The notes under the pieces were generated by a model. It searched no databases and was not told where the DNA came from. It worked only from the letters and a program-made list of their open reading frames with translations. From JBGTFE01 sp036403235 (GTDB lineage: Bacteria; Acidobacteriota; Blastocatellia; Pyrinomonadales; Pyrinomonadaceae), in the NCBI GenBank assembly GCA_036403235.1, contig DASWRI010000070.1, positions 1 to 64,000 on the forward strand: DNA of 64,000 nucleotides, written 5' to 3'. Positions 1-8,427 of the stretch are shown piece after piece; positions within the stretch are counted from its first letter, which is position 1, and every line of letters begins with the position of its first letter. A program made the position numbers and the translations under genes.

Positions 1-18
1 TTTAATTTTTGGTTAGTT

Positions 19-119
19 GTTCGTAGTTCGTGGTTCGTTGCTCGTTGCTCGTTGAAATTAAATGAGCTACTGAGATTAAGCTCAAGCGCGCAACGAACGA
101 CGAACAACGAACGACGAAC
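19..119. repeat. Heptamer-built palindrome upstream of panB
   Basis: The left arm (19-53) is five tandem heptamers of the form GTTCGTN/GCTCGTT. The right arm (92-119) is four heptamers of the complementary form AACGAAC/GACGAAC. The arms can pair around a loop of about 38 bases. The right arm ends seven bases before the panB ATG, so the structure would sit in the 5' leader if transcription starts upstream. This is the first member of a repeat class seen in many gaps of this window. Confidence 0.85.
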
Positions 120-125
120 AAATTT

Positions 126-1007
126 ATGGCATATTTACAACCCGATAAACCCGAAAAAGTTTATCTTCCGGCAATCCGTGCGGCGAAGGAAAAAGGCGAA
201 AAACTGGTTTGCCTGACGGCTTACGATTACCCGACGGCGCGCATCGTCGATGAAGCCGGGGTCGATATGATTCTCGTCGGCGACAGCATCGGCAATGTCA
301 TACACGGCTACGGCAATACGATTCCCGTCGGACTGGAAGAAATTCTACCCGCCTGCATCGCCGTCAAACGCGGCACGGAACGCGCGATGGTCATCGCCGA
401 TATGCCGTATGGAACGTATCACGTCAACGCCGACGAAACCGTCCGAAACGCGCTTCGCCTGATGAAAGAAGGCGGCGCAGAAGCCGTCAAGCTCGAAGGC
501 GGGCGAAGCCGCGTCGATTTGGTAAAACGACTTGTCGATGAGGAAATTCCGGTCGTCGGGCACATCGGCCTGACGCCGCAGTCGGTTTACAAGCTCGGCG
601 GTTATCGCGTCCAGGGCAAGACCGCCGAGGCCGCCGAACGATTGATTGAAGATGCCAGACGACTCGAAGCAGCAGGCGCGTTTTCGGTCGTGCTCGAACT
701 CGTCCCGCGCGAGATTGCGAGCATCATCACGAAAGAGTTAAAAATTTCGACCATCGGCATCGGCGCGGGCGCTAACTGCGACATACAGGTTCTGGTTCTG
801 CACGATTTGCTCGGATTTACCTTCGGCCGCCAGCCGCGTTTTGTTCGTCCGTACGCAAATTTGCGCGAAGTGATGACCGAAGCGATTCAAAACTGGACGG
901 AAGACGTCAAAAACGGCAATTATCCGAGCAAGGAGGAATCTTACGGGTTGCCGAAAGAAGCGGCGCAGGAAATGGAGAAGAAAAAAAACAGCGTTTCCAA
1001 AAGCTAA
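126..1007 (+). CDS. panB: 3-Methyl-2-oxobutanoate hydroxymethyltransferase
   Basis: Cytosolic enzyme that transfers a hydroxymethyl group from 5,10-methylenetetrahydrofolate to 2-oxoisovalerate, giving ketopantoate, the first committed step to pantothenate and coenzyme A. The 293-residue protein shows the family motifs TAYDYPTA (residues 31-38) and VGDS (51-54, with the metal-binding Asp), then GHIGLTPQ and a late IGIGAGANCD motif. It is somewhat longer than the usual 260-280 residues because of a charged, lysine-rich C-terminal tail. The ATG follows the upstream palindrome directly. Only 3 bases separate its stop from panC, so the two are surely one operon for successive branches of the same pathway. 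Confidence 0.97.
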   Translation: MAYLQPDKPEKVYLPAIRAAKEKGEKLVCLTAYDYPTARIVDEAGVDMILVGDSIGNVIHGYGNTIPVGLEEILPACIAVKRGTERAMVIADMPYGTYHVNADETVRNALRLMKEGGAEAVKLEGGRSRVDLVKRLVDEEIPVVGHIGLTPQSVYKLGGYRVQGKTAEAAERLIEDARRLEAAGAFSVVLELVPREIASIITKELKISTIGIGAGANCDIQVLVLHDLLGFTFGRQPRFVRPYANLREVMTEAIQNWTEDVKNGNYPSKEESYGLPKEAAQEMEKKKNSVSKS

Positions 1008-1010
1008 TTT

Positions 1011-1865
1011 ATGGAGATAATCAACCGCAGGCCGCGAATGGCGTCGCTTGCCCGGAAGCTCCGGCGCGAAAATAAAACCATCGGCTTTGTCCCGACGATG
1101 GGCGCGCTGCACGAAGGCCATCTGCGGCTGGTCGAAGAAGCCCGGCAGATGTGCGACATCGTGATTGTTTCGATTTTTGTCAATCCGGTGCAGTTTAATG
1201 AAAAGGAAGATTTTGCCAAATACCCGCGCGATTTAACCGCCGACGCCGCGCTTTTAACCGAATATCAAGTCGATTATGTTTTCGCGCCCGACCGCGAAGA
1301 AGTTTATCCCGAGGGATTTTCGACCTACGTCTACGTCGAAAATCTGACCGAAACGCTCGAAGGCGCTTCGCGTCCCGGGCATTTTCGCGGCGTGGCGACC
1401 GTCGTCACGATTCTCTTTAACACGATTCGCCCGGATTTTGCCTTTTTCGGGCAAAAGGACGCGCAGCAGGTTTCGATAATCCGGCGGCTTGCCCAGGATT
1501 TGGGCTTTGATGCAGAAATCGTCGTTCTGCCGACCGTCCGCGAGGAATCCGGCCTCGCCATGTCTTCGCGCAACGCGCTTTTGAGCGAAGACGAAAGAAA
1601 AAAAGCTTCGATTATTTACAAAGGTTTGCGCGAGGCGAAGCTGGCTGCCAAAAACGGCGAACGAAATGCCGCGCTGCTTGCCGAAATCGTGCGCGAGGCG
1701 ATTGAGAAAGAGCCGCTCGCGCAAATTGACTACGTCGCCGTCGTCGACAACGAAACGCTCGAACCAATCGAAAAAATCGGCGAAAAGCCGGTTTTGATTG
1801 CCGTCGCCGCGCGTTTCGGAAAAGTGCGTTTGATAGACAACACAATTCTTAACCGAAAGCAGTAA
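1011..1865 (+). CDS. panC: Pantothenate synthetase
   Basis: Cytosolic ligase that joins pantoate to beta-alanine with ATP to make pantothenate. The 284-residue length is typical. Visible motifs are FVPTMGALHEGHL (residues 26-38, the nucleotide-binding HxGH signature), SIFVNPVQF, FFGQKDAQQ, and MSSRNALLS (KMSKS-like loop). It starts 3 bases after panB, and the two probably share translation. No panD or panE is visible in the window, so the beta-alanine and pantoate sources lie elsewhere. Confidence 0.97.
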   Translation: MEIINRRPRMASLARKLRRENKTIGFVPTMGALHEGHLRLVEEARQMCDIVIVSIFVNPVQFNEKEDFAKYPRDLTADAALLTEYQVDYVFAPDREEVYPEGFSTYVYVENLTETLEGASRPGHFRGVATVVTILFNTIRPDFAFFGQKDAQQVSIIRRLAQDLGFDAEIVVLPTVREESGLAMSSRNALLSEDERKKASIIYKGLREAKLAAKNGERNAALLAEIVREAIEKEPLAQIDYVAVVDNETLEPIEKIGEKPVLIAVAARFGKVRLIDNTILNRKQ

Positions 1866-1924
1866 ACGGCATCAAACTTGCATCTAAATTAAATGAAAGT
1901 CGCAATGTGGCTTTCAACAATTAT

Positions 1925-2434
1925 ATGAAAAACATTAAATTACTTTTCTTAAGCCTAAGTCTTGTATTTGCATTTGTTTTCAGCGCATCGGCGCAGGATG
2001 TGACGTTTACGTCGCTCGGCGGCGAAAAAATCGATTTGGCGTCGGAAAAAGGCAAAGTCGTCGTGCTTGCAATCGGTGCGAGCTGGCTTCCGCTTTCGAA
2101 AAACCAGGCGACCGCCATCAACAAATTAACGCGTAAATACAACGGTCGCGACGTCGCGTTTTACTTTATCGCGACGGATTCGACCGCGCAGAAATCGAAA
2201 AATTACGCGAGCAACGAGCAGATTCAAAAATTTGCCGAATCAAACAAATTGACGATTTCGATTTTGCGCGATTCGGAAGGCGCTCTGAGCATCAAGCAGT
2301 ATAAAGTCGACCAGCTGCCGGCTTTTATCATTCTCGATAAAGAAGGCCGATTAGCCGACGGCCCGTTCACCGGTCTCGACCCGAACAGCGATATTTCGAT
2401 TCCGCTTTCGGCGAAAATCGACAAGCTTTTGTAA
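1925..2434 (+). CDS. Exported thioredoxin-fold protein lacking all cysteines
   Basis: I chose the ATG at 1925 because it begins a clean signal peptide (hydrophobic residues 5-20, ending SASAQ); a GTG 18 bases upstream is possible. After cleavage the protein has a TlpA/AhpC-like fold pattern: a VVVLAIGASW strand where the redox motif normally follows, and a QLPAFIILDKEGR segment with the conserved cis-proline of thioredoxins. The usual WCxxC is replaced by WLPLS, and the 169-residue protein has no cysteine at all, so it cannot be a disulfide reductase. A binding or chaperone-like role in the periplasm is possible; function unknown. A strong terminator follows. Confidence 0.75.
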   Translation: MKNIKLLFLSLSLVFAFVFSASAQDVTFTSLGGEKIDLASEKGKVVVLAIGASWLPLSKNQATAINKLTRKYNGRDVAFYFIATDSTAQKSKNYASNEQIQKFAESNKLTISILRDSEGALSIKQYKVDQLPAFIILDKEGRLADGPFTGLDPNSDISIPLSAKIDKLL

Positions 2435-2455
2435 AAGTTTTTAGAAATCGAAACG

Positions 2456-2490
2456 AACGGGACAGAATGAGCGATTCTGTCCCGTTTTTT
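2456..2490. terminator. Bidirectional terminator between thioredoxin-fold gene and maf
   Basis: A perfect 13-bp stem (2456-2468 with 2474-2486) around a 5-base loop is followed by a T run on the plus strand. It lies between two convergent genes and can serve both. Confidence 0.9.
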
Positions 2491-2494
2491 GTTT

Positions 2495-3088
2495 TTAGAA
2501 AGATTTCACCAATTCGTAAACAAGATTTACCGGCAGACCGACGACGTTCCAGTAATCGCCTTCGATTTCTTCGATAAAAAGCGCGGCCTGCGCCTGCACC
2601 GCATAAGCTCCGGCTTTATCGAGCGGCTCGCCTTTTTCGACCAGAAATTCGATTTCCGCATCGGTTAACTCGGCAAATTTTACGCCCGTTCGCTGTAAAC
2701 CGACAAGCGATTGCAAGTCAGAGCCGTCCGCAACCGCAGGCAGCTCTGACTTTTTCACCAGCGCGACGCCCGTCAAAACCTCGTGGCGCTTTCCCGATAA
2801 AAACCGCAGCATCCGGCGCGCGTCGGCCAAATCTTTCGGCTTTCCGATGATTTGATTGTCGATGACGACAATCGTGTCAGCGCCCAGAATAATTGCGTTT
2901 TCGTAATTTGCGGCGACGGCGGAGGCTTTTTCGAGCGCCAGACGCCGGACGTAATCTTCCGGTTTTTCGCCCGAAAATTCGGTTTCGTCGATATCCGCCG
3001 CGCGCTTTTCAAATTCCCAGCCGACAAAAGAAAGAATTTCCGCTCGGCGCGGGCTGCCTGAAGCCAGGATGAGTTTTGGAAGTTTCAT
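2495..3088 (-). CDS. maf: Maf-family nucleoside triphosphate pyrophosphatase
   Basis: Members of this family hydrolyse dTTP, UTP or modified nucleotides to monophosphates, acting as house-cleaning enzymes. The N-terminus LILASGSPRRAEIL is the Maf signature (S-x-S-P-R-R), followed by the DETE motif, KPEDYVRRLA, and ILGADTIVV with the catalytic Asp. The 197 residues are typical. Odd point: residues about 112-125 (SELPAVADGSDLQ) coincide with a short DNA palindrome (2715-2724 with 2743-2752) and resemble an insertion in lysS of this window, so a repeat element seems to have been absorbed in frame. Substrate class (YhdE or YceF type) cannot be told from sequence reading alone. Confidence 0.93.
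   Translation of the reverse strand: MKLPKLILASGSPRRAEILSFVGWEFEKRAADIDETEFSGEKPEDYVRRLALEKASAVAANYENAIILGADTIVVIDNQIIGKPKDLADARRMLRFLSGKRHEVLTGVALVKKSELPAVADGSDLQSLVGLQRTGVKFAELTDAEIEFLVEKGEPLDKAGAYAVQAQAALFIEEIEGDYWNVVGLPVNLVYELVKSF
2715..2752. repeat. Palindromic repeat read in frame inside maf
   Basis: Arms AAGTCAGAGC (2715-2724) and GCTCTGACTT (2743-2752) are a perfect 10-bp inverted repeat around a GC-rich centre. The encoded peptide contains SELPAVADGSDL, close to the SEPSAAADG and LPAAADSSDL segments encoded by the larger palindrome in lysS (35876-35966), so both look like copies of one element family. Confidence 0.7.
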
Positions 3089-3145
3089 AAATTCGTGTTT
3101 TAATCATAAATTGTAAATGTTTAATAGTTAAATGTTAACCGGCGT

Positions 3146-3195
3146 TAGACTTTAGACTTTGGACTTTAGACTTTGGACTTTAGACTTTGGACTTT
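3146..3195. repeat. Seven tandem heptamers before the DUF721 gene
   Basis: Seven consecutive heptamers, each TAGACTT or TGGACTT, run without spacing up to the start of the next gene. Unlike most other heptamer tracts here there is no opposing arm, so this looks like half of an element. It displaces any normal ribosome binding site for the gene that follows. Confidence 0.9.
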
Positions 3196-3198
3196 TCG

Positions 3199-3684
3199 AT
3201 GGAAGACCTTGTGCGCACTTTGCCGGCGCTGCTGAAAGAATTTGACGAAAATGAAAACGTGCGCGAAGCCGTCGTGTTCGCCGTCTGGCGACGCGTCGCA
3301 GGCGAAAGCCTGCGCGGCCACGCCATTCCGCTTCGTCTTTTTCAGAAGCACCTGATTATCGCCGTCGCGAGCGATACCTGGAAAAAACATCTCGAACATC
3401 TTTCGGGACAGATGATTTTTAAATTAAATTCGGTGCTCAAACAAGCCGTCGTCACGTTTATCGAGTTTCGCGTCGACGAGGAAACGATTTTGCAGGAACG
3501 CGCGAAAAATAAAAAATCGACGCTTTCCGACGAGGAATTAGAAGAAATCGCGCTCGAAGAAGTGACGCCGAAGCTCAGACACTCGGCCGACGCCATCAAA
3601 GACGACAATCTGCGCTACCAATTCCTGCTCGCCGCCGGAAGCTGTCTGGCGCGAAAGAAAAAACTGGTAAAAAACGAAAAGTGA
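3199..3684 (+). CDS. DUF721 (DciA-like) protein
   Basis: DUF721 proteins include DciA, the ancestral loader of the replicative helicase DnaB in bacteria without DnaC. The 161-residue protein shows the family pattern: V-x-W-x-x-V-A-G-E-S-L near residues 29-39, HAIPLRLF, a DTWKKHLEHL helix, and KLNSVL, then an acidic extension. I took the ATG at 3199; a TTG 12 bases upstream falls inside the heptamer tract. No clear Shine-Dalgarno is present because the repeat abuts the start. gatC follows after a short gap. The family call is fairly firm; the helicase-loading role is inferred. Confidence 0.75.
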   Translation: MEDLVRTLPALLKEFDENENVREAVVFAVWRRVAGESLRGHAIPLRLFQKHLIIAVASDTWKKHLEHLSGQMIFKLNSVLKQAVVTFIEFRVDEETILQERAKNKKSTLSDEELEEIALEEVTPKLRHSADAIKDDNLRYQFLLAAGSCLARKKKLVKNEK

Positions 3685-3715
3685 AATCATAAAATTTTCA
3701 TTTTTCACTTATTTT

Positions 3716-3997
3716 ATGGACGTTAGAAAAGTAGCAAAACTTGCGCATCTCGAAATTACGGACGAGGAAGTCGCGCTGTTCGCGCCGCAGATGAACGACA
3801 TCGTGGCGTATGTCGACCAATTAAACGAGCTTGACACCGAGCAAACGGAAGCGTCAATCGGCGGCCTGACGCCCGAAGGCGAGCGAACCGTGACGACGCG
3901 CGAAGATGCGCCGCACACGTCTCTCGGACAGAAACTCGCGCTCGACCAGGCGCCCGACGCTCATTCGGGACATTTCCGCGTGCCCAAAGTCTTGTAG
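3716..3997 (+). CDS. gatC: Asp/Glu-tRNA amidotransferase subunit C
   Basis: Small subunit of the GatCAB complex, which converts misacylated Glu-tRNA(Gln) and/or Asp-tRNA(Asn) to the amidated forms in organisms lacking the cognate synthetases. The 93-residue length is normal. KVAKLAHLEITDEEV at residues 5-19 is the signature N-terminus, and the C-terminus HFRVPKVL is the usual ending that wraps GatA. gatA is downstream, but a lipoprotein gene and a repeat now lie between them. gatB is not in this window. Confidence 0.95.
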   Translation: MDVRKVAKLAHLEITDEEVALFAPQMNDIVAYVDQLNELDTEQTEASIGGLTPEGERTVTTREDAPHTSLGQKLALDQAPDAHSGHFRVPKVL

Positions 3998-4003
3998 CGA
4001 AAA

Positions 4004-4486
4004 ATGAACCAGAGAGACACAGAGACACAGAGAGAAAAACAAAAAAGAAAACATTTTTTTAGTTTTCTCTTTGTTTCTGTGTCTCTCTGGTTAATAATTT
4101 TGTCGGCGTGCAGCATCCCGAATCTCGAATCGAACGAATGTATCGAAGCGCGCACTGCGGTCAGGGAATTTTATTCGTATCATTTCGGCAACGATATGAA
4201 GCCTTCGGCGGAAAATCTGCGGCAGCGCGAAAAATTTTTGTCAAAAGAATTATCGAAAACGCTTCTGGCCTCGGTCGATACGACAAAAGATTATTTCACC
4301 GCGACCGAGCCGTATCCGAAAGCGTTTCGCGTCGGCGAATGCAAAACCGCCGCGCCCGGCCGAACCGTTTTCGGCGTTTTGCTTTTCTGGAAAGACGAAA
4401 CCAGAAGCGAGCAGCGCGAAATCAAGGTCGAAGCGGTCAGGGAAAACGACAAGTGGCTGATTGATAAAGTTTCCGATACAAAATGA
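4004..4486 (+). CDS. Lipoprotein with a repeat-derived signal peptide
   Basis: A 160-residue protein whose first 36 residues are encoded by a heptamer-type palindrome (arms 4007-4051 and 4063-4092). The left arm gives the charged MNQRDTETQRE start and the right arm the hydrophobic stretch FLFVSVSLW. This runs into IILSACS, a good lipobox, so Cys36 would be lipidated. The mature part (acidic, with a KFLSKELSKTLL helix and a WLIDKVSD ending) resembles DUF3828-type domains, but I hold that weakly. The gene sits between gatC and gatA, 6 bases after gatC, and is presumably cotranscribed. No function can be assigned. Confidence 0.65.
   Translation: MNQRDTETQREKQKRKHFFSFLFVSVSLWLIILSACSIPNLESNECIEARTAVREFYSYHFGNDMKPSAENLRQREKFLSKELSKTLLASVDTTKDYFTATEPYPKAFRVGECKTAAPGRTVFGVLLFWKDETRSEQREIKVEAVRENDKWLIDKVSDTK
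4007..4092. repeat. CACAGAGA-type palindrome inside a lipoprotein start
   Basis: The left arm reads AACCAGAGAGACACAGAGAC and onward; the right arm is its reverse complement ending CTCTCTGGTT. It is the same element type as 5988-6055 and 54806-54953, but here it is translated as the N-terminus of the lipoprotein. Confidence 0.85.
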
Positions 4487-4520
4487 TAAAATCTTTGAAT
4501 TGTCGCTGCCTTTTTTTCCA

Positions 4521-4548
4521 ATTGCCGCTAGCTTCAGTTAGCGGCAAT
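4521..4548. repeat. Short inverted repeat before gatA
   Basis: A perfect 10-bp stem ATTGCCGCTA/TAGCGGCAAT with an 8-base loop lies between the lipoprotein and gatA. A diverged copy occurs at 25696-25728. There is no T run of terminator length, so it is more likely a repeat element or mRNA stabiliser than a terminator. Confidence 0.65.
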
Positions 4549-4580
4549 TTATAAATGATTAAAGCGAATATTGATGATAA

Positions 4581-5975
4581 ATGATTAAAGAAAATATCGA
4601 AAAAACTATCGACAACGCGGAAAAGCTCAACGAGACGCTCAACTCTTTTCTGACGATTGAGCGCGAATACGCGATAAACCGCGCCGGAGAACTGGAAAAT
4701 GATTCCGCCGAATTATCTCTGAAAGGTCTGGCAATCGCCGTCAAAGACAATATCTGCACCCGTTTTTCGCAGACTTCGTGCGGCTCGCGCATTTTGGGGA
4801 ATTATAAGCCGCAGTATAACGCGACGGCGGTCGAAAGATTGATTGACGCGGGCGCGATTATCGTCGGAAAGACGAATATGGACGAATTTGCGATGGGCTC
4901 GTCAAACGAATCTTCGGCTTTCGGCGCGGTCAAAAATCCGTGGGACACGTCGCGCGTTCCGGGCGGAAGCTCGGGCGGCTCAGCCGTCGCGGTCGCTTCG
5001 GGCGTCGTCCGCGCCTCTCTCGGCTCGGAAACGGGCGGCTCGGTGCGGCAGCCGGCTTCGCTGTGCGGAATTTTCGGGCTGAAGCCGACTTACGGGCGCA
5101 TTTCGCGATTCGGTCTCGTCGCTTTTGCTTCGTCGCTCGACCAAATCGGGATTTTCGGCCAGACGACAAAAGACGTGGCTGACGTTCTGGGCGTCGTCAG
5201 CGGACGTGACGCGAACGACGCGACGACCGCCGACGTCGAAGTTCCCGATTATGTTTCCGAGCTTGAAAAAGATATAAAAGGTAGAAAAATCGGCGTTCCG
5301 CGCGCGCTTTTCGGCGAAGGTCTCGACGATGAAGTCAGAGACGCGGTCGAAAAAGCAATCGATAATTATCGAGATTTAGGCGCGGAAATCGTCGATGTCG
5401 AGCTTCCGCACGCAAAATACGGCATCGCCGTTTATTACATTCTGGCGACGGCCGAGGCGTCTTCGAATCTGGCGCGTTTTGACGGCGTGCGCTACGGCTT
5501 TCGCGCCGAAGAAGCGGGCGGCCTGCGCGATATGTATATGAAAACGCGCGAGGAAGGATTCGGCGCCGAAGTCAAACGCCGGATTATGCTCGGCACATAC
5601 GTTTTGTCTTCCGGCTATTACGACGCGTATTATGCGAAGGCGCAGAAAGTTCGGACGCTCGTCAAAGACGATTATTCGAAAGCGTTCGCCGCGTGCGACG
5701 CGATTTTAACGCCGACTTCGCCTTCGGTCGCTTTCAAAATCGGCGAAAAATCGGACGACCCGCTGGCGATGTATCTTAACGACATTTACACCGTCTCGGC
5801 CAATCTCGCCGGAATTCCCGCCATCTCCGTTCCCTGCGCGCTTTCCGGGGAAAATCTTCCAATCGGCTTTCAACTCGTCGGTAAGGCGTGGTCGGAAAAC
5901 GTTCTGCTCAATTTTTCAAACGCCTATGAAAAAGCGTTTCCGTTCAAAGCAAAACCCGAAATCTTTGCGAAATAA
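4581..5975 (+). CDS. gatA: Asp/Glu-tRNA amidotransferase subunit A
   Basis: Glutaminase and amide-transfer subunit of GatCAB. The 464-residue protein carries the amidase signature: AVKDNI with the catalytic Lys near residue 54, then PGGSSGGSAVAVASG (the Ser-cisSer region) and GSETGGSVRQPA, followed by GLKPTYGRISRFGL. Length is slightly below the usual 480-490. It hydrolyses glutamine and channels ammonia to GatB, which is not in this window. Separated from gatC by one lipoprotein gene. A near-perfect palindrome follows its stop and separates it from the convergent GGDEF-EAL gene. Confidence 0.96.
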   Translation: MIKENIEKTIDNAEKLNETLNSFLTIEREYAINRAGELENDSAELSLKGLAIAVKDNICTRFSQTSCGSRILGNYKPQYNATAVERLIDAGAIIVGKTNMDEFAMGSSNESSAFGAVKNPWDTSRVPGGSSGGSAVAVASGVVRASLGSETGGSVRQPASLCGIFGLKPTYGRISRFGLVAFASSLDQIGIFGQTTKDVADVLGVVSGRDANDATTADVEVPDYVSELEKDIKGRKIGVPRALFGEGLDDEVRDAVEKAIDNYRDLGAEIVDVELPHAKYGIAVYYILATAEASSNLARFDGVRYGFRAEEAGGLRDMYMKTREEGFGAEVKRRIMLGTYVLSSGYYDAYYAKAQKVRTLVKDDYSKAFAACDAILTPTSPSVAFKIGEKSDDPLAMYLNDIYTVSANLAGIPAISVPCALSGENLPIGFQLVGKAWSENVLLNFSNAYEKAFPFKAKPEIFAK

Positions 5976-5987
5976 ATAAGAATTTTC

Positions 5988-6055
5988 ACCACAGAGACAC
6001 AGAGAGCACAGAGAAAATTTATTAAAAATCTCTGTGCTCTCTGTGTCTCTGTGGT
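5988..6055. repeat. Near-perfect CACAGAGA palindrome between gatA and the GGDEF-EAL gene
   Basis: The left arm ACCACAGAGACACAGAGAGC and onward (5988-6014) is matched by the right arm (6029-6055) ending CTCTGTGGT, around an A/T-rich loop. It lies between convergent genes, where it could act as a bidirectional transcription barrier even though it lacks a T run. Confidence 0.9.
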
Positions 6056-6078
6056 TGAATCTTTCGCGCGGCAAATCT

Positions 6079-8304
6079 CTATTTAGCCAGTCGCAAATGC
6101 GAGAATTCGCGGTTTTGCGAAATGACGCCGAAGTTTCCGGCGGGCAGAATGTTTTGCCAGCGCGTTTTGTCTTCGAGAATGACTTCGATTTCGCCGGCCG
6201 GCAGCGGGCGCGAGAAAAGATAGCCCTGACCGTATTCGCAGCCTAAAATTCTGAGCTGGTGAAGCTGGTGAATGGTTTCGATGCCCTCGGCGACGACGTC
6301 TAAATTGAGAGCTTTGGCGAGCGCGATGACCGTTCGCACGATTTCGCCGTTTTCGCTTCCGTCTTCCATCGAGCTGACGAACGAGCGGTCGACTTTAAGC
6401 GTGTCAATCGGGAAACGATGCAGATAACTCAAACTGGAATAACCCGTTCCGAAATCGTCGATTGAAAGCTGCGCGCCGAGCTCGCGGATTTGTTTGAGCA
6501 TGGCAATCGCGTTTTCGGCGTTTTCCATCACCGCGCTTTCGGTAATTTCAAGCTTCAGGGACGCCGGATTCATCTGCGTTTCTTTCAAAATCGTCTGGAT
6601 TTGACCGACCAGGTCGGGATGCGCGAAATGTTTGCCCGAAAGATTGACGCTGATTATCAATTTTTCGTTTTCCGGCGTGCGGCGCTGCCACTCGACAATC
6701 TGCATGCAGGCCGTTCGCAAAATCCACAAAGTCATCGGTATAATGAGCCCCGTATCTTCGGCGACCGGAATAAACTCGATTGGCGGAACGAGTCCGCGCT
6801 GCGGGTGATTCCAGCGGACGAGCGCTTCAAATCCGACGAGCTTTACTTCGTCCAGGCCGATTATCGGCTGGTAATACATCTCAAGCTCGTCGCGCTCGAC
6901 GGCGTAGCGCAAATCCGTCTCAAGCTGCAGGAGCGTAACGGCGCGCGTGTGCATCTTCTGGTCGAAGATGACGAAATTCTTTTGATTTTCCTTCGCGTAA
7001 TACATCGCGATATCGGCATCACGCAAAATATCCTGAGCTTCTTTGTATTTCGCGCTTCCGAGCGCAATCCCGATGCTGACGCTCGTAAAAACCTGTCTGC
7101 CGTTGAGCGTGAACGGCTCGGCGATGCGCCGCGCCACTCTTTCGGCAAACGAGGTCGCGTCGTCCAAACTTTTTATATCGTTGACGATAATCGCAAATTC
7201 GTCGCCGCTGAACCGCCCGACGAGGTCGCCTTCGCGCATCATATTCGAAAGCCGCTTGCCGACGTGGAGAATCAATTTATCGCCCATCGAATGACCGAGA
7301 CTGTCGTTCATTGTCTTAAAGCGATTGAGGTCGAGAAAAAGAACGGCGAAATTATAATTCGTCTTTTGCTTGGTTTTTTCGAGCAGAAACTTTAACGTGT
7401 CTAAAAACAGATTGCGGTTCGGAAGCTGCGTCAGCGCGTCGTGATAAGCGGCGTGTTTGAATTTCTCGCGGCTTTCGCGCAGAGCGTGACCGCTTTTTTC
7501 CAATTCGCCGACATAGTGCTGCAATTCCTTAACGTGATTTTCCGCCTGCTCGGCGCGCTCGCGCTCGGCCTGCTCGGCTTTGGCCGAAGTTTCTTTAACG
7601 TCGTTGACGTAGCGCCGGTAAGTTAAAAAGACGATGGCGAAAATCGCGACCGAGACCAAAACCATAAACGCGTCAATCTGCATAAAGGCTTTGACGAAAA
7701 CGCCAGCGACCAAAGCGTTAAAAACATACATGACGAACGTGTTCAAACACGTCTCGTTCCAGACCTGTGAAATGGATTTTCCGGTTTTGTTCGACATAAA
7801 AAATGCGACAAACCCGGAATTAATGGCGAATTGGATAAATGTCATTAAGCCGAGCATCATCGCAATCGAGACAAAATTGCCGCTTTCGGCGACGCCCGTT
7901 ATCGAATCGAAAACGTTTATTGCTATCAGCCCGGTGACGAACGTCGCGATTATCATGGTGCTGATATTGAGCGCAATCGTTTCGGACTTGACCAGCACGC
8001 CCTTGCGCTTCATTGCAAAACAGGTGACGACGACTTCCATGACCGCGACGCACGTTCCGACTTCGACTCCATACATCATCAGCGCGATAAAAATCAGCGC
8101 TTCCGAAATCGTCAAATGAACTTTTGTGCGCGGCAGCTGGATTTGCAGGTAAGGACTGAGAAAAATAGTAGTAAAGACAAGCGCAACCAAATGCGGATTT
8201 ACTTTCTGAAAGGGAAAATTATAAATCACATAGAGACATATCAGCCCCGCTATAAAGAAGAGAGTCCACCTTACAATCTTAATTGTTTTGTCGCTTAATT
8301 TCAC
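6079..8304 (-). CDS. Membrane-bound GGDEF-EAL cyclic di-GMP protein
   Basis: A 741-residue signalling protein predicted to make and/or degrade cyclic di-GMP. Residues 10-230 hold about eight hydrophobic segments (a MASE-like membrane sensor). Residues 235-285 form a charged Ala/Glu-rich coiled coil. The GGDEF domain has SGDEF at 366-370 after DALTQLPNRN. The EAL domain has EALVRW at 493-498, and later DDFGTGYSSL, KVDRSFV and VAEGIET. The phosphodiesterase residues look intact. The cyclase motif is the S-for-G variant, which is often still active, so both activities are possible. No dedicated partner gene is adjacent. Confidence 0.93.
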   Translation of the reverse strand: MKLSDKTIKIVRWTLFFIAGLICLYVIYNFPFQKVNPHLVALVFTTIFLSPYLQIQLPRTKVHLTISEALIFIALMMYGVEVGTCVAVMEVVVTCFAMKRKGVLVKSETIALNISTMIIATFVTGLIAINVFDSITGVAESGNFVSIAMMLGLMTFIQFAINSGFVAFFMSNKTGKSISQVWNETCLNTFVMYVFNALVAGVFVKAFMQIDAFMVLVSVAIFAIVFLTYRRYVNDVKETSAKAEQAERERAEQAENHVKELQHYVGELEKSGHALRESREKFKHAAYHDALTQLPNRNLFLDTLKFLLEKTKQKTNYNFAVLFLDLNRFKTMNDSLGHSMGDKLILHVGKRLSNMMREGDLVGRFSGDEFAIIVNDIKSLDDATSFAERVARRIAEPFTLNGRQVFTSVSIGIALGSAKYKEAQDILRDADIAMYYAKENQKNFVIFDQKMHTRAVTLLQLETDLRYAVERDELEMYYQPIIGLDEVKLVGFEALVRWNHPQRGLVPPIEFIPVAEDTGLIIPMTLWILRTACMQIVEWQRRTPENEKLIISVNLSGKHFAHPDLVGQIQTILKETQMNPASLKLEITESAVMENAENAIAMLKQIRELGAQLSIDDFGTGYSSLSYLHRFPIDTLKVDRSFVSSMEDGSENGEIVRTVIALAKALNLDVVAEGIETIHQLHQLRILGCEYGQGYLFSRPLPAGEIEVILEDKTRWQNILPAGNFGVISQNREFSHLRLAK

Positions 8305-8427
8305 AAATATATTGGAAGAAATGAATGGGCGAAAGTTCGGAATTTGGTATTTTAGGGTTACCGCAGATTAACAAAAGAATTGTTAACCTTTGTTAGTATA
8401 GATTAAACGTAAAAAAATTTCCACAAA

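Noticed and set aside
6490..7395. A 301-codon plus-strand frame opposite the GGDEF-EAL gene
   Set aside because: It is an antisense shadow of a well-supported gene; its product is Arg/His/Phe-rich with no motif.
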